From: Candida dubliniensis CD36 | Lineage: Eukaryota; Ascomycota; Pichiomycetes; Serinales; Debaryomycetaceae | Assembly (NCBI RefSeq): GCF_000026945.1 | Contig: NC_012863.1 | Location: 372,001-436,000 of the forward strand | Reading direction: 5' to 3' | DNA: 64,000 nucleotides | Shown here: in pieces, positions 21,381-30,871 of the stretch | Numbering within the stretch: position 1 is the stretch's first letter | How the letters are laid out: the number at the start of each line of letters is the position of its first letter | The notes under the pieces: model-generated | The model's database searches: none | What the model was told of the DNA's origin: nothing | The model's input: the letters and a program-made list of their open reading frames with translations, nothing else | Position numbers and translations under genes: made by a program

Positions 21381-22256
21381 ATGGACAAATTTGACTCATC
21401 GTTAGACTTAATCAGAAGATTGGATCCACGTTCCATAACTACCAATTTATCCAACATCTGTGCATTAATTTCTGAAGACGAGGAATTGGTTGCCGATCTA
21501 TTATCTTCTGTGGATACCCCATTAACAACTTCAACATGTTTGAAATCAGGTAAAGATTACTTGTGTTGTGACTATAATCGTGATGGTGATAGTTACCGTT
21601 CACCATGGACTAATATATATTACCCTGAGTTGTCACTGCAAGATGTGAATGATGCACCTTATCCTTCTTCAATATTACGTGATTTGGAAATCAAAGCTAA
21701 TGATTCATTCGACATTTATCGAGACTTATACTATGAAGGTGGTATATCAAGTGTTTACTTGTGGGATACTTCTGAAGAAGATGAGGAGGTAGATTCCACA
21801 ACAGCATTACAAAACGGATTTGCTGGCGTCGTCTTGTTCAAGAAAGAAACCGAAGACAAGTCGGGCAATTGGGATAGTATTCATGTCTTTGAAGTTGTTC
21901 CACAATCTAAAAATAGATATTTGTATAAACTCACAACTTCAGTTGTTTTAAACTTGGAAAACAAAAAGCAAGTGGGTGGTAATTTAGGACTTGCTGGCAA
22001 TTTAACCAGACAATTGGAACAGGAACAATCAATTGAGCTAGATGGTTCCATTAATCCAGAAACTAGTCATTTGATTAATTTGGGTCAATTGGTTGAAAAG
22101 CTGGAGTATAACATTAGAAATTTGTTGCAAGAAGTGTATTTTGACAAATTGAAAGATATTATGTTGAAAGATTTAAGATCAATGGGCGATATAAACGATA
22201 AAAAGTTAGATGATTTGAAACAAAATGCTATTATTAAAGGATTACAGGGTTTATAA
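21381..22256 (+). CDS. CAP2: F-actin capping protein beta subunit
   Basis: A 291-residue protein from the ATG at 21381. The N-terminus (DSSLDLIRRLDPRSITTNLS) and the segments DYLCCDYNRDGDSYRSPW and LYYEGGISSVYLWD are hallmarks of the capping protein beta subunit. The C-terminal tentacle region (LGQLVEKLEYNIRNLLQEVYF) is present. With Cap1 it forms a heterodimer that caps actin filament barbed ends in cortical patches. The length fits the family (~285). CTG codons occur here at variable sites (for example in VEKLEYN) and should be read as Ser. Confidence 0.93.
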   Translation: MDKFDSSLDLIRRLDPRSITTNLSNICALISEDEELVADLLSSVDTPLTTSTCLKSGKDYLCCDYNRDGDSYRSPWTNIYYPELSLQDVNDAPYPSSILRDLEIKANDSFDIYRDLYYEGGISSVYLWDTSEEDEEVDSTTALQNGFAGVVLFKKETEDKSGNWDSIHVFEVVPQSKNRYLYKLTTSVVLNLENKKQVGGNLGLAGNLTRQLEQEQSIELDGSINPETSHLINLGQLVEKLEYNIRNLLQEVYFDKLKDIMLKDLRSMGDINDKKLDDLKQNAIIKGLQGL

Positions 22257-22303
22257 ATAAAACAAGGCCTATAAATACATCAACTAATATGTATATATAT
22301 ATA

Positions 22304-23632
22304 TCATCTTCTATAAATTGATAAATCCAATGTTTCAAGATTATCTTCGTCATCACTTGCCACTGGCTCTAGTAGATCGGTATCAGAGTCACCTTCTGAC
22401 TCATTAGCAACTAATTTGCGAGGCCCTCGAATATCGACTGCTGATCCCGTCTCTAAATTGTACATTGCCGTTGGCTTCGATCGTGTTTCGCTTTCCACCT
22501 CATTCAAAGATGACAATACATTGTTTTTGACATCATTAACAAATGACCATATGGATGAGGATACATTTTGCAACATATCATCGGTAGTGGTTCTATTATT
22601 CAGATTACTCTTCTTCTGCTCAAAAGCTTTTGACTTTGCTTGCAATGGTGAAGTGATAGATCCAATACTTGATATAGAACCCTCTGAAGACTTTGATTGA
22701 TGTGATAAACGCTTTCTGTTGTCGCTGTGTAGTTGGCGTTTTTGGTCACGCTCATTTATCAAAGACTTTTCAAATTCATTTTGCAACATGCTGTCAAATT
22801 GTTGTATCAAATCTAAAGGTTTAGTTAATCCACTCCAAAGTTTTGATGAAGATTCCTGAGACGTAGAAGCATTAGATATGCTGTTGCTAGGAGAAACATC
22901 TAAATGGTCCTCTCGATTATCATGGAATAAAGACGACCGTCTCCTTGTTCTTGTTCTTGCGATTGCCTCATCTCTAGGATTACTATTCTGTCGTGGTCTG
23001 TTATTTTGTGATTGATTATTTTTGGTTGCTGTACTTTCCGATGACAATTCCTTGTATAAAGATCTCTGTATAATCTCTCGCAATTTATGCAATTCCTTGT
23101 TGTGGTACTTCAACTTGTTATTCAAATTATTGATATTGTCTTTTAGTTCAACAATACACATTTCTTTTAGTGCTAAATATCTTAATTGTTCATCAATGTC
23201 CATAGCTATCAATTTGTCCTGAGACGGTAACGGTACGTCATATCTTAGATTTTGATTATCATTCGGGAAGTTAGACTCTGATACCTGGGTCAATGTTGGC
23301 AGGGCATAACTGGAAAGCTTTCGCTGATGAGATATCCTTTCGGTAGGAGTCTCACATGTGGCAGAATTCGGTAAAGGAGAAACTGCAAATATGTTCAACC
23401 CTTTATTCGTACTAGTGCTATTTCTTAGGGAACTTGATCTCTTGACAGAAGCCTCGGAAGATGAGGTTGCATTCGAAGATAATGAAGAAGAACGTTTGAT
23501 TTTGAATTCTAATGGCTGATTTAGTGACGAAGTAGTTGATTTTCGTGGTGTTGTTTTTGAATTCCTAGTATCCCTTCTAATACTGGATGTTCTGGTAAGT
23601 TCTGGTGAATTAGCTGTCATAATGCTTGTCAT
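22304..23632 (-). CDS. Coiled-coil protein, TDA11-like
   Basis: A 442-residue protein with a Ser- and Arg-rich disordered N-terminus (~residues 1-140). A coiled coil (~142-195: DEQLRYLALKEMCIVELKDN, then KLREIIQRSLYKEL) follows, and later a conserved patch (LWSGLTKPLDLIQQFDSMLQ). The C-terminus is acidic. The coiled coil plus the PLDLIQQFD patch resembles yeast Tda11, whose function is unknown; this match is from memory and moderate. No catalytic motif is seen. It converges tightly on CAP2 (47 bp between stops). Confidence 0.6.
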   Translation of the reverse strand: MTSIMTANSPELTRTSSIRRDTRNSKTTPRKSTTSSLNQPLEFKIKRSSSLSSNATSSSEASVKRSSSLRNSTSTNKGLNIFAVSPLPNSATCETPTERISHQRKLSSYALPTLTQVSESNFPNDNQNLRYDVPLPSQDKLIAMDIDEQLRYLALKEMCIVELKDNINNLNNKLKYHNKELHKLREIIQRSLYKELSSESTATKNNQSQNNRPRQNSNPRDEAIARTRTRRRSSLFHDNREDHLDVSPSNSISNASTSQESSSKLWSGLTKPLDLIQQFDSMLQNEFEKSLINERDQKRQLHSDNRKRLSHQSKSSEGSISSIGSITSPLQAKSKAFEQKKSNLNNRTTTDDMLQNVSSSIWSFVNDVKNNVLSSLNEVESETRSKPTAMYNLETGSAVDIRGPRKLVANESEGDSDTDLLEPVASDDEDNLETLDLSIYRR

Positions 23633-24477
23633 GATCTGATAGTATTATGCTAATAGTTAAAAAAATGTAGGAATGGAAACGTAAAATTCACAATAGAAAT
23701 GGCTAATAAGTATGGAAGTGACAACAAGAATAAAAATAAAAATATGAAAAACCCCAGATTGTTGTTTGATGTAAGTATGCTATAAAAATCTTTTCTCGTA
23801 TTGATAACTATTTTTTTTTTCCTGTGCCTCCCCCTTTGGTTGCCTGGAACAAAAAGTTTTGGTGATACTGGTTGGTGATGAATATATAAAGAGAAACAAT
23901 AATGTTTGTTTTTTTTCAAAAGTATTAGAAAGTTCAAAGATGGAAATAAAAAGGAAATGCTAAAAGAAAACTAATGCTCGAATGTAGGTTTATACATATT
24001 TAATTCTCTGTTATATGTATTCTTTTTCTTGAAACTGCACACGATAAATCACACATACTGAGAGGGAGTTCATGACTTGTTATTAGGAATTCCACAACAC
24101 GAAATTTTAATGTGTATTTTTATTCCATTTTCATTCCTTTGACAAGACGCGAAATGCACTCCTCAAAAAAAACGGAAGTTGTCCCCGAAGATAAAACTTG
24201 TACTCATCTGGAGACTTGTTATCTTTTCCTTATTCTAAAACTATATTCAAAGCTGGGGGGGGCCAATATTTCTGGATTTGAGGATTTCAAGTACGTTTTG
24301 GATTCTTGTGTAAAATTGGTTTTCCTGGATTGAAAAATATCACATGGCCCATTTTATTGTCACGTGATTAATGATAAACACTCCACTATCACGCGATATG
24401 CATTTGAAAAGGAAACAGAAAATGAGAATGATGATAATACCTACAAAGATAACCATCCTTTTCAGCATCATCGCAAC
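23633..24477. promoter_or_regulatory. Divergent region between the TDA11-like gene and the membrane gene
   Basis: These 845 bp separate two divergent genes. The plus-strand frame at 24112-24333 begins with GTG, not ATG, and has no family resemblance. A G7 run is at about 24255-24261, and a Cbf1-type site lies at 24359. Confidence 0.35.
24359..24366 (+). promoter_or_regulatory. Cbf1-type site GTCACGTG
   Basis: GTCACGTGA matches the RTCACRTG site bound by Cbf1 in yeasts and lies 112 bp upstream of the next ATG. In Candida Cbf1 acts on ribosomal, sulfur and respiratory genes. The motif is seen; binding is inferred. Confidence 0.4.
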
Positions 24478-25791
24478 ATGACCGACACTAATGCAGTAAT
24501 CCAGTCAGTTAGAAAGTTCCTTGCAGATAATCCAGCTATTCCAAAATGGATTAAATGGGGAATTATATTCAAAGTATTGCGTATCAAGAATTCGTTTTAT
24601 TGGACTAACTTTGTCACATTAAATAAGCCAATCAAGAACTTGTTAATTCAAAATAGCAATACGAAGGACCCGAATATTCATCGTCGCCTTAGCAAGTGTG
24701 CCAATGCCATTTCTTGCGTATTTCTATACTGTGCAACAGTTAATAGTAAGTTGATTCCCAAGGATTATTTATTGATTTATTTGCTCATTAATTATGTGGG
24801 AAAGTTAAACCCTCCATCCAATACAAAAATATTGGTGTCACCGAAATATTCACAATATTTGAAAACCAGCAATTACCAACCGTGGTTGAACCAATTGTAT
24901 GAAAAGAAACATTTTTTTATATTCCCCGCCATAGTGGCACAAATATTAAGTAACTATTTGACTCCTACCAAATACAAGTTAAATCAACGATACTTATCCA
25001 GTCTGTTAAAGAAATATATTTTGAATCCTATTTGGATAAATTATAAACTAGGTATAAATTATAATAGGGTTAATTGGATAAGTCTATTCCGAACTTATTG
25101 TTTTCAAAATGTTGTGTTGATGTCTGCAATGGGGTTATATTTTTTCAAGAGTAAATTGTTGGATAGGCTTTACGAGATCAAACATAATAAGGATGAAAAG
25201 AAAGACTATAATACAATTATTCAAGACTATTTTGCATATGTTACCCATAAATCCAATTCATTTATAAATTTAATATTCGGAGTTAATCTAATTTCCATTT
25301 TATTGATCTCGTTAACATCTCCAGTGTTTAGAGCTTTGACCCCCAAAACCACAACCAATATGAATTGGATCCAGCTGCTTTATGTGAATCATTTGAAATT
25401 GTTTTTCAAAAGCTACACTAAAATAATAGGCTTCGCTGCTGGCTTGATTACTTTATGTTTGAATTCGATCAATCTTATTCCTAGTTGGGGTTATTCGGGA
25501 CACGAATCTATTCGAGAAATTAAGCCTGCAGTTTTCAATTCTATCAACTTGTACCTTTTTAGATTGATTTTATTATCCAAGTGGAGAATTATCAAGTTTA
25601 AGCACCCATTGTTCACTAAAGTTACTAGAGGTAATTGGAATAAATTGGAAACAGTGTTGATGAGTTTTGCAATTTGGAAAATTATGAATTTGAATGATTT
25701 CTTGAACTCTACAGCAAAAGCTAATATCGAATATGAGCGCAAAGAATTGTTAGCAAATCCAATGGTCAAGTTGGTAAATTACATAATGTAA
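24478..25791 (+). CDS. Unknown basic membrane protein
   Basis: A 437-residue protein, starting at the first ATG (24478); the open frame runs 38 codons further upstream with no ATG. It is strongly basic and rich in Ile, Leu, Asn and Lys. At least four or five hydrophobic stretches include ISCVFLYCATV, YLLIYLLINYVG, INLIFGVNLISILLISL and IIGFAAGLITLCLNSINLI. I do not recognise a domain. The fold and basic character would suit an organelle inner or peroxisomal membrane protein (for example TMEM135-like), but this is a guess. It converges on CLC1. Confidence 0.6.
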   Translation: MTDTNAVIQSVRKFLADNPAIPKWIKWGIIFKVLRIKNSFYWTNFVTLNKPIKNLLIQNSNTKDPNIHRRLSKCANAISCVFLYCATVNSKLIPKDYLLIYLLINYVGKLNPPSNTKILVSPKYSQYLKTSNYQPWLNQLYEKKHFFIFPAIVAQILSNYLTPTKYKLNQRYLSSLLKKYILNPIWINYKLGINYNRVNWISLFRTYCFQNVVLMSAMGLYFFKSKLLDRLYEIKHNKDEKKDYNTIIQDYFAYVTHKSNSFINLIFGVNLISILLISLTSPVFRALTPKTTTNMNWIQLLYVNHLKLFFKSYTKIIGFAAGLITLCLNSINLIPSWGYSGHESIREIKPAVFNSINLYLFRLILLSKWRIIKFKHPLFTKVTRGNWNKLETVLMSFAIWKIMNLNDFLNSTAKANIEYERKELLANPMVKLVNYIM

Positions 25792-25856
25792 AACAATGTT
25801 ACGTATTATTTAAATATACAAGTATATCATTTTTCATTTTTTGATACAATCTTCGA

Positions 25857-26534
25857 TTACTCTTGATATCCTCCTGCACCAGGAACGTTTTCTTTGCCTT
25901 TCAATTTGGTCAATAACTCTTTGAATCTAGTTTTATCTCTGCTTTCATCACCAGGTAATTCACCCACTTCAGTAACTAACTCATTTACTCTATCCCATAA
26001 AGTACCTCTTTTCAAGAAATCATCTCTTTTGCTAATAAATTTTTCTTGTTCCTGTAAAATTTCCTTTTGATGGTTATCTCTTTTAGTATTGTAATTTTCA
26101 TAAAAATCATCAATAGTTGATTTGGCTTTTTCAATAATTTCTTCCTTCTTCTTGGAATTTAATTTCTCTCTTTCTTCAATTTCTAAATCACGACGTTGTT
26201 TCCATTCCTTAATAGCTTGAGATTCTGATAAATTTAGTTCTTTGGCTGCACCATTAGAAGATGTGGATCCTTCAAATTCATCATCATCGTCATCGTCATC
26301 TTTCAAACCCTCAGCTCCTGTGGTACCTGATGGTTCTGCTTTGGTATCGACTTCAGGGAATTGTTCTTTGAATTCATTTATTTCATCATCCTCGTCGTCT
26401 TCAAACACTTGTTTATCTTGATCTGTGGTAAATTCGTCTCCCACTAATTCTTTTTCACGGGATAAGAAATCGCCCTCGTACTCATCATCACCACCTGCAG
26501 TAGGTGTGTCTATTTCTGGAAATTTATCAGCCAT
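25857..26534 (-). CDS. CLC1: Clathrin light chain
   Basis: A 225-residue light chain that binds the clathrin heavy chain and regulates triskelion assembly and endocytosis. The N-terminal half is very acidic (runs of Asp and Glu). The heavy-chain-binding helix lies at about residues 100-170 (AIKEWKQRRDLEIEEREK, then KKEEIIEKAKSTIDDFYENY) and is followed by WDRVNEL. Length and layout match yeast Clc1 (~233). The ATG at 26534 is the first in frame. Confidence 0.93.
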   Translation of the reverse strand: MADKFPEIDTPTAGGDDEYEGDFLSREKELVGDEFTTDQDKQVFEDDEDDEINEFKEQFPEVDTKAEPSGTTGAEGLKDDDDDDDEFEGSTSSNGAAKELNLSESQAIKEWKQRRDLEIEEREKLNSKKKEEIIEKAKSTIDDFYENYNTKRDNHQKEILQEQEKFISKRDDFLKRGTLWDRVNELVTEVGELPGDESRDKTRFKELLTKLKGKENVPGAGGYQE

Positions 26535-26973
26535 TGTGTTTGTTTTCGTGTTACTAGTTTCTTTCCTTTCAAAATATGACAGGGCAATATAATACTGGGC
26601 AAAAGCGGGCCAATTTTTCGGTTGTTGTTGTTCAACTTTTTTTTCTTCTTTGTCAGGAAGAAGTGTACAACGAATCAGTTTGTCGTGTGTTTGTGATCAA
26701 GAAATCAAAAATACACATTTTATTTTTTTTTACATTATTTCTTGTGGAGAGATGAAACATAGAAATTATCCGAACCCTTATATTATATAACTGTACCCTT
26801 TACTTTACCCTTATCTTGTCAATTCCTAGTTATAAATCAGCTCAAATTTATCTGGAGCAACATCCCTACTATCAATACATCTACCAAGATACTACTTGTA
26901 CATAGTCTCACAATCTCATATCCTTGTTGATAATATAAACTCCAGCAAATTCCCTCCCCAAACATTAACCACA
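26535..26973. promoter_or_regulatory. Divergent promoter of CLC1 and SDH6
   Basis: A 439 bp divergent region, AT-rich, with a T-rich stretch at about 26637-26650 and a TATATAA-like element near 26784. Nothing else is evident. Confidence 0.3.
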
Positions 26974-27210
26974 ATGGCAAGACTATCTGGATTACAAAAA
27001 GAGGTACTTCAATTGTATAGAAAATGCATTCGAACTATAAAGACCAAACCTGAAAATACTCGCGAACATTGGAGGAATTTTATTCATGAAGAATTTGCCA
27101 AATATCATCATTTGTCAAAGAAACAATTTAATACCATTGAATATTTGATCCGTAATGGACATAGAAAACTAGAAATGTATCTGAATCCACAACTAAAAGA
27201 TATCCATTAA
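26974..27210 (+). CDS. SDH6: Succinate dehydrogenase assembly factor, LYR protein
   Basis: A 78-residue protein from the ATG at 26974. Its N-terminus ARLSGLQKEVLQLYRKC carries the LYR motif, and the following IRTIKTKP and FIHEEFAKYHHLSKKQFNTI match the SDHAF1/Sdh6 family closely. Such factors protect and help insert iron-sulfur clusters in the Sdh2 subunit of complex II in the mitochondrial matrix. It ends in DIH, like yeast Sdh6. The upstream in-frame extension begins with TTG and is not counted. Confidence 0.9.
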   Translation: MARLSGLQKEVLQLYRKCIRTIKTKPENTREHWRNFIHEEFAKYHHLSKKQFNTIEYLIRNGHRKLEMYLNPQLKDIH

Positions 27211-27337
27211 TATATATTTATATATTTATTTCAATACACGCTTATAATATAAAGACAAAAAAAAAAAAAAAGGAAAAATAATAAAATTAAACTTGTTCTT
27301 GTAAATCAATCAAAATTTATAGTTTTCTTTTTCGACT

Positions 27338-30300
27338 CTAAAAGATTCTATGTGATTCTGTCAATAGTAACTCCGTTGAATCGTTTCTAAATCCCATATC
27401 GGCCATTTCATTGTCGCCAGATTTGTCCTTCGCTAAAGTTGGAGCAAATACAACTGATAAATTCTTATAACCCATCTTATTTACATTTTGCAACGAATTC
27501 ACCAAATGTAAATGGTTCACAATTAATCTCAATGTCTCTCTATTTGCTGGGGGCAATTTGCCAACAATCTTTTGTAATTCTGCTATACGCACCTCTTTGG
27601 AATGGGAAGCTTTAGTTGATACATTAATAAAGTCTTCGTACAAGACAAATGGAATAACTGGATCAGGTAACTTCCGTAAGTATCTCTTCAATGCTGAAGT
27701 AACAGCATGGATGTCTACATCCAACGTTTCTTCCACTCGGCTTAATTGTTTCTCGTCGGGATCATTGGATAAACTGGCAAATGCATTTTCAATAGACACA
27801 ATTGCAGAGTTTCCCCCGGAAATACGATATATACCTTCAAAATCTAATCCTCGTTTCTCAACTTCAGCTATGCATCTAGTAACAATGATTGGAACTTGAT
27901 TCTTTTCATAGTCTGCACGTTGCTGTAAAGTGCTGTCAAAAAGTGGTACCTGGTTTGAGTCTCCAGAAAGCAATGAGTCTAATATATTGCTTGATTTAGA
28001 CTTGGAGAATTTATTTTGCTGGTTATTGTTATTTGCCCCGCTGTTATTGAATGAATTACCAGAATTTTGAGCAGGTATACGCAATGCCTGAGTTGAGAAA
28101 CTATTCGGGATTCTTCCGCCACCATTGTTGGGTGCGTTGCTATTGTTATTATACTCATTAGATGGGATAGCCTGTGTTGTTCCTACTTTTGGTCTTCTCC
28201 AAAATTTCAACCGTGTTGCCTTGTGTGTTTGTTCGTCCTCAGTGGATTGTTGCTGCTGATGTTGATGATATTGCTGTTGGTATTGTTGTTGTTGTTGTTG
28301 ATATTGCGCTTGGTGTCTCTCAGGAGACAAATGATCCAGGTATTCATAATTATCCCTCGATACAACCAGAGTGCTATCTGATGAGTTCTTGTAAGGTGAA
28401 AGGTGTGTATTGACACTCTTGCCCAACGTAGAGGCATCAGGATCAGAATCGTTGCTAAAAGACTTTGATAGTTTTCCAGTGGCACCAGAAGCTTGTCTAT
28501 TCTTTTGTTGTTCAATCAACTCTTTATTCTCGTTCGTTATCTTTGTCTTTTGTGCCTGTAATTCAGCAATTTCAGCCACTAAATTGTCGTATCGAATCGA
28601 TTCCGACGAAATTTTAGATTGTATCATCTTCAACTGTTCATTAAGCTTATGTTTTTCATCTCTCAATTTCTTAACATCCTGGTCTAACAAAGCTTTGCTA
28701 CTGCTCAATTGCTCAATCTCACTCTTCATAGCAACATTGTTGTAATGATCTTCGTCTGATAACAATACTGTTGAGTCTGATGTCAGTCTTATATGACTAC
28801 GTCCACCCAACCCACTATTAGTTATTGGTGGGGAAATGTAAGCATTGGCGATACTACTAAAAAGTGATCCATCAGATGTTTGTCTTGTGTGACCGTTTCT
28901 ATGATCCTCTCTATTGCTTGTTGTGAAAAGTGCAGCTAACTTATTTTGATTTCCTGAAGTGGAACGCTTGTGTTTCAAGTTCTTGATAATTGAAGCAGTA
29001 CGTGAGACATTCTGATTCTTTTGCAGGTGTTTGTGTTGTTGGTCATTTGACCAATCTGAGTTCTTTGGTTCCAAGTTGGTTACTGCAGGTGAAAAATTGC
29101 CAACAACCCTTTTAGGTGTAGACATTATTGAGGACGGGCTAGTTTTCTCACTTATATCATGTTGTCGTTGATCTTGTTGCAGTTTAATGTAACTTCTCTG
29201 ATCCTCATGATTGTCATAATCTACCCCCTCTAATCCTAAACCTTTTGGTGTTTCAACAAAACTGAATTTTTTGGAGGCATCGTCGCCTCTAGAAGGAGTG
29301 CTAGGTAATGGCACCCTTGGTGGTGGGGAAGACACCGATTTCGAGGTACCTGCCCTCGAAGGTTTTTCTTGCCTTGGTGTTCCAATTGCTAAATCATCGT
29401 CAACTCCATCTGTCAGTATTTCATCATTCGTTTCAACAACTCGTGCCTGTCTATTAACTTTGGCAAATGGAGAAGGGCACCCGGAGCGAGGTTTATCTTC
29501 TACTGATAGGTTAACTGCTTTCGTGTTTTGGTTCGAATTTTGACTAATAATTGTTCCTGGAGAATCGATCATGGGGGATCTAGTATTATGGAATTCATTA
29601 TCGTGGAATTGGTTAGGTGATAAAATAAGGAAATTCTTAGATTTCTGTTCAGGGTTTCCACCCGGGGACACGTCAAGGGCGGGTTTTAATTGATTTCCAG
29701 AAAGTGGATCAGCCTTGGACTCTGGAGGAGTATCTATAATATCCAAGTAAACAGTTTTCTCACCGGTATCAGCTGATATTTCGTCGGTACTCAATTGATC
29801 AGAAGACAACGGAGGCGTTGAGTATTGGTTTACAAAAGGCAGAACTTTCGAGCTTCTATTGGAATTTTTATTTCGCAATGAAGTACCATTTGATTTCTTT
29901 TCATCACCATTCGTATCTGAGTCAGAGCTGTTCTGAACTTCTTCAATGGAAAAATCGTTATCTGACTGAAATATTGGCGGATTATGAAGCCCGGTACTGT
30001 TGTGTAAAGTCGAATTTCCTTTGTTTGTGTGTTCTGACAAGGTCTGTGATGTTGACAAGGAACCAAGGGATGAATCGGTCTTGTTTTTCCCCGAAATTGA
30101 ATCCTTGGATTGATACGAATTTGCAGTGTAGGGAGTTGGTCTTGTTGGTGATGTGGCTGTTGGGGGTAAAGGCAACGACTTGTTTTTGGACGAGGTAACT
30201 GAGGTCACCGAGCGGTTGTTCTGTTGATACAATAAGCTTTCTCCTGATTGGTTGCTTTGGTTATTCATATACGACTGAATTAGACTGTTTCTGGATGAGT

Positions 30301-30871
30301 TGACTGACCGTTTATGATCCTCCAATATTTGCATTTCACGTTGATCCTTTTCTCGTTCCAACTGTAATCTCTTCTCTTGAAGCAACGCCAAATGTTTCTT
30401 TTTCGCATCGTATTTCTTCTTTTTGGCCATTAGTTTCTGGTGACAATCCATACAAAATAAACCTTTCGATGTACGCGCGTATCTCAAATCTTCAATTTTG
30501 TTCTTACACGAACGACATTTGAAACAATTGGAACAGTAGGCTTGATCTCCAGTCAATATTGCTAAATCATCAATCTTTCTGCCACATTGCTTACAGTTGT
30601 AAGAACAGTTTGAACAAATCAAATTCCCATTACCCAAAACCAAAAAGTTTGAATTGCAACCCAAAGACGTGTTACATTTTGAACAGTTGAAACAATGGAT
30701 GTGCCATCTATCGTCGCCCAACTCATACGCGTGGCCCTCAACGATCAACTGATTACATTTTTTGCATAATTCACGGGGTTGTCTATTACTACCCGAGGAA
30801 GGTTGTGAGGCTAAGTCGAGTGTCTCATGCACATGGGGTCGATTATTTGTTGGTGGTACAAGTTCAGGCAT
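27338..30871 (-). CDS. RGA2: Rho-type GTPase-activating protein with LIM domains
   Basis: A 1177-residue protein from the ATG at 30871 that stimulates GTP hydrolysis by Cdc42 at growth sites. Two LIM zinc fingers occupy about residues 36-150 (CKKCNQL, HIHCFNCSKC, CSNCFKCRSC, CMDCHQK). A long Ser- and Asn-rich region with many proline-directed phosphosites (SP, TP) follows, then a coiled coil near 720-790 and a Gln-rich tract near 870-890. The C-terminal RhoGAP domain spans ~993-1177, with the arginine finger in GIYRISGG (Arg 1016). In C. albicans, Rga2 is inhibited by Cdk phosphorylation during hyphal growth. The domain ends almost at the C-terminus. Confidence 0.93.
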   Translation of the reverse strand: MPELVPPTNNRPHVHETLDLASQPSSGSNRQPRELCKKCNQLIVEGHAYELGDDRWHIHCFNCSKCNTSLGCNSNFLVLGNGNLICSNCSYNCKQCGRKIDDLAILTGDQAYCSNCFKCRSCKNKIEDLRYARTSKGLFCMDCHQKLMAKKKKYDAKKKHLALLQEKRLQLEREKDQREMQILEDHKRSVNSSRNSLIQSYMNNQSNQSGESLLYQQNNRSVTSVTSSKNKSLPLPPTATSPTRPTPYTANSYQSKDSISGKNKTDSSLGSLSTSQTLSEHTNKGNSTLHNSTGLHNPPIFQSDNDFSIEEVQNSSDSDTNGDEKKSNGTSLRNKNSNRSSKVLPFVNQYSTPPLSSDQLSTDEISADTGEKTVYLDIIDTPPESKADPLSGNQLKPALDVSPGGNPEQKSKNFLILSPNQFHDNEFHNTRSPMIDSPGTIISQNSNQNTKAVNLSVEDKPRSGCPSPFAKVNRQARVVETNDEILTDGVDDDLAIGTPRQEKPSRAGTSKSVSSPPPRVPLPSTPSRGDDASKKFSFVETPKGLGLEGVDYDNHEDQRSYIKLQQDQRQHDISEKTSPSSIMSTPKRVVGNFSPAVTNLEPKNSDWSNDQQHKHLQKNQNVSRTASIIKNLKHKRSTSGNQNKLAALFTTSNREDHRNGHTRQTSDGSLFSSIANAYISPPITNSGLGGRSHIRLTSDSTVLLSDEDHYNNVAMKSEIEQLSSSKALLDQDVKKLRDEKHKLNEQLKMIQSKISSESIRYDNLVAEIAELQAQKTKITNENKELIEQQKNRQASGATGKLSKSFSNDSDPDASTLGKSVNTHLSPYKNSSDSTLVVSRDNYEYLDHLSPERHQAQYQQQQQQYQQQYHQHQQQQSTEDEQTHKATRLKFWRRPKVGTTQAIPSNEYNNNSNAPNNGGGRIPNSFSTQALRIPAQNSGNSFNNSGANNNNQQNKFSKSKSSNILDSLLSGDSNQVPLFDSTLQQRADYEKNQVPIIVTRCIAEVEKRGLDFEGIYRISGGNSAIVSIENAFASLSNDPDEKQLSRVEETLDVDIHAVTSALKRYLRKLPDPVIPFVLYEDFINVSTKASHSKEVRIAELQKIVGKLPPANRETLRLIVNHLHLVNSLQNVNKMGYKNLSVVFAPTLAKDKSGDNEMADMGFRNDSTELLLTESHRIF

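Noticed and set aside
24364..24477. Upstream extension of the unknown membrane gene
   Set aside because: Begins at GTG inside a CACGTGA site; the first ATG is at 24478.
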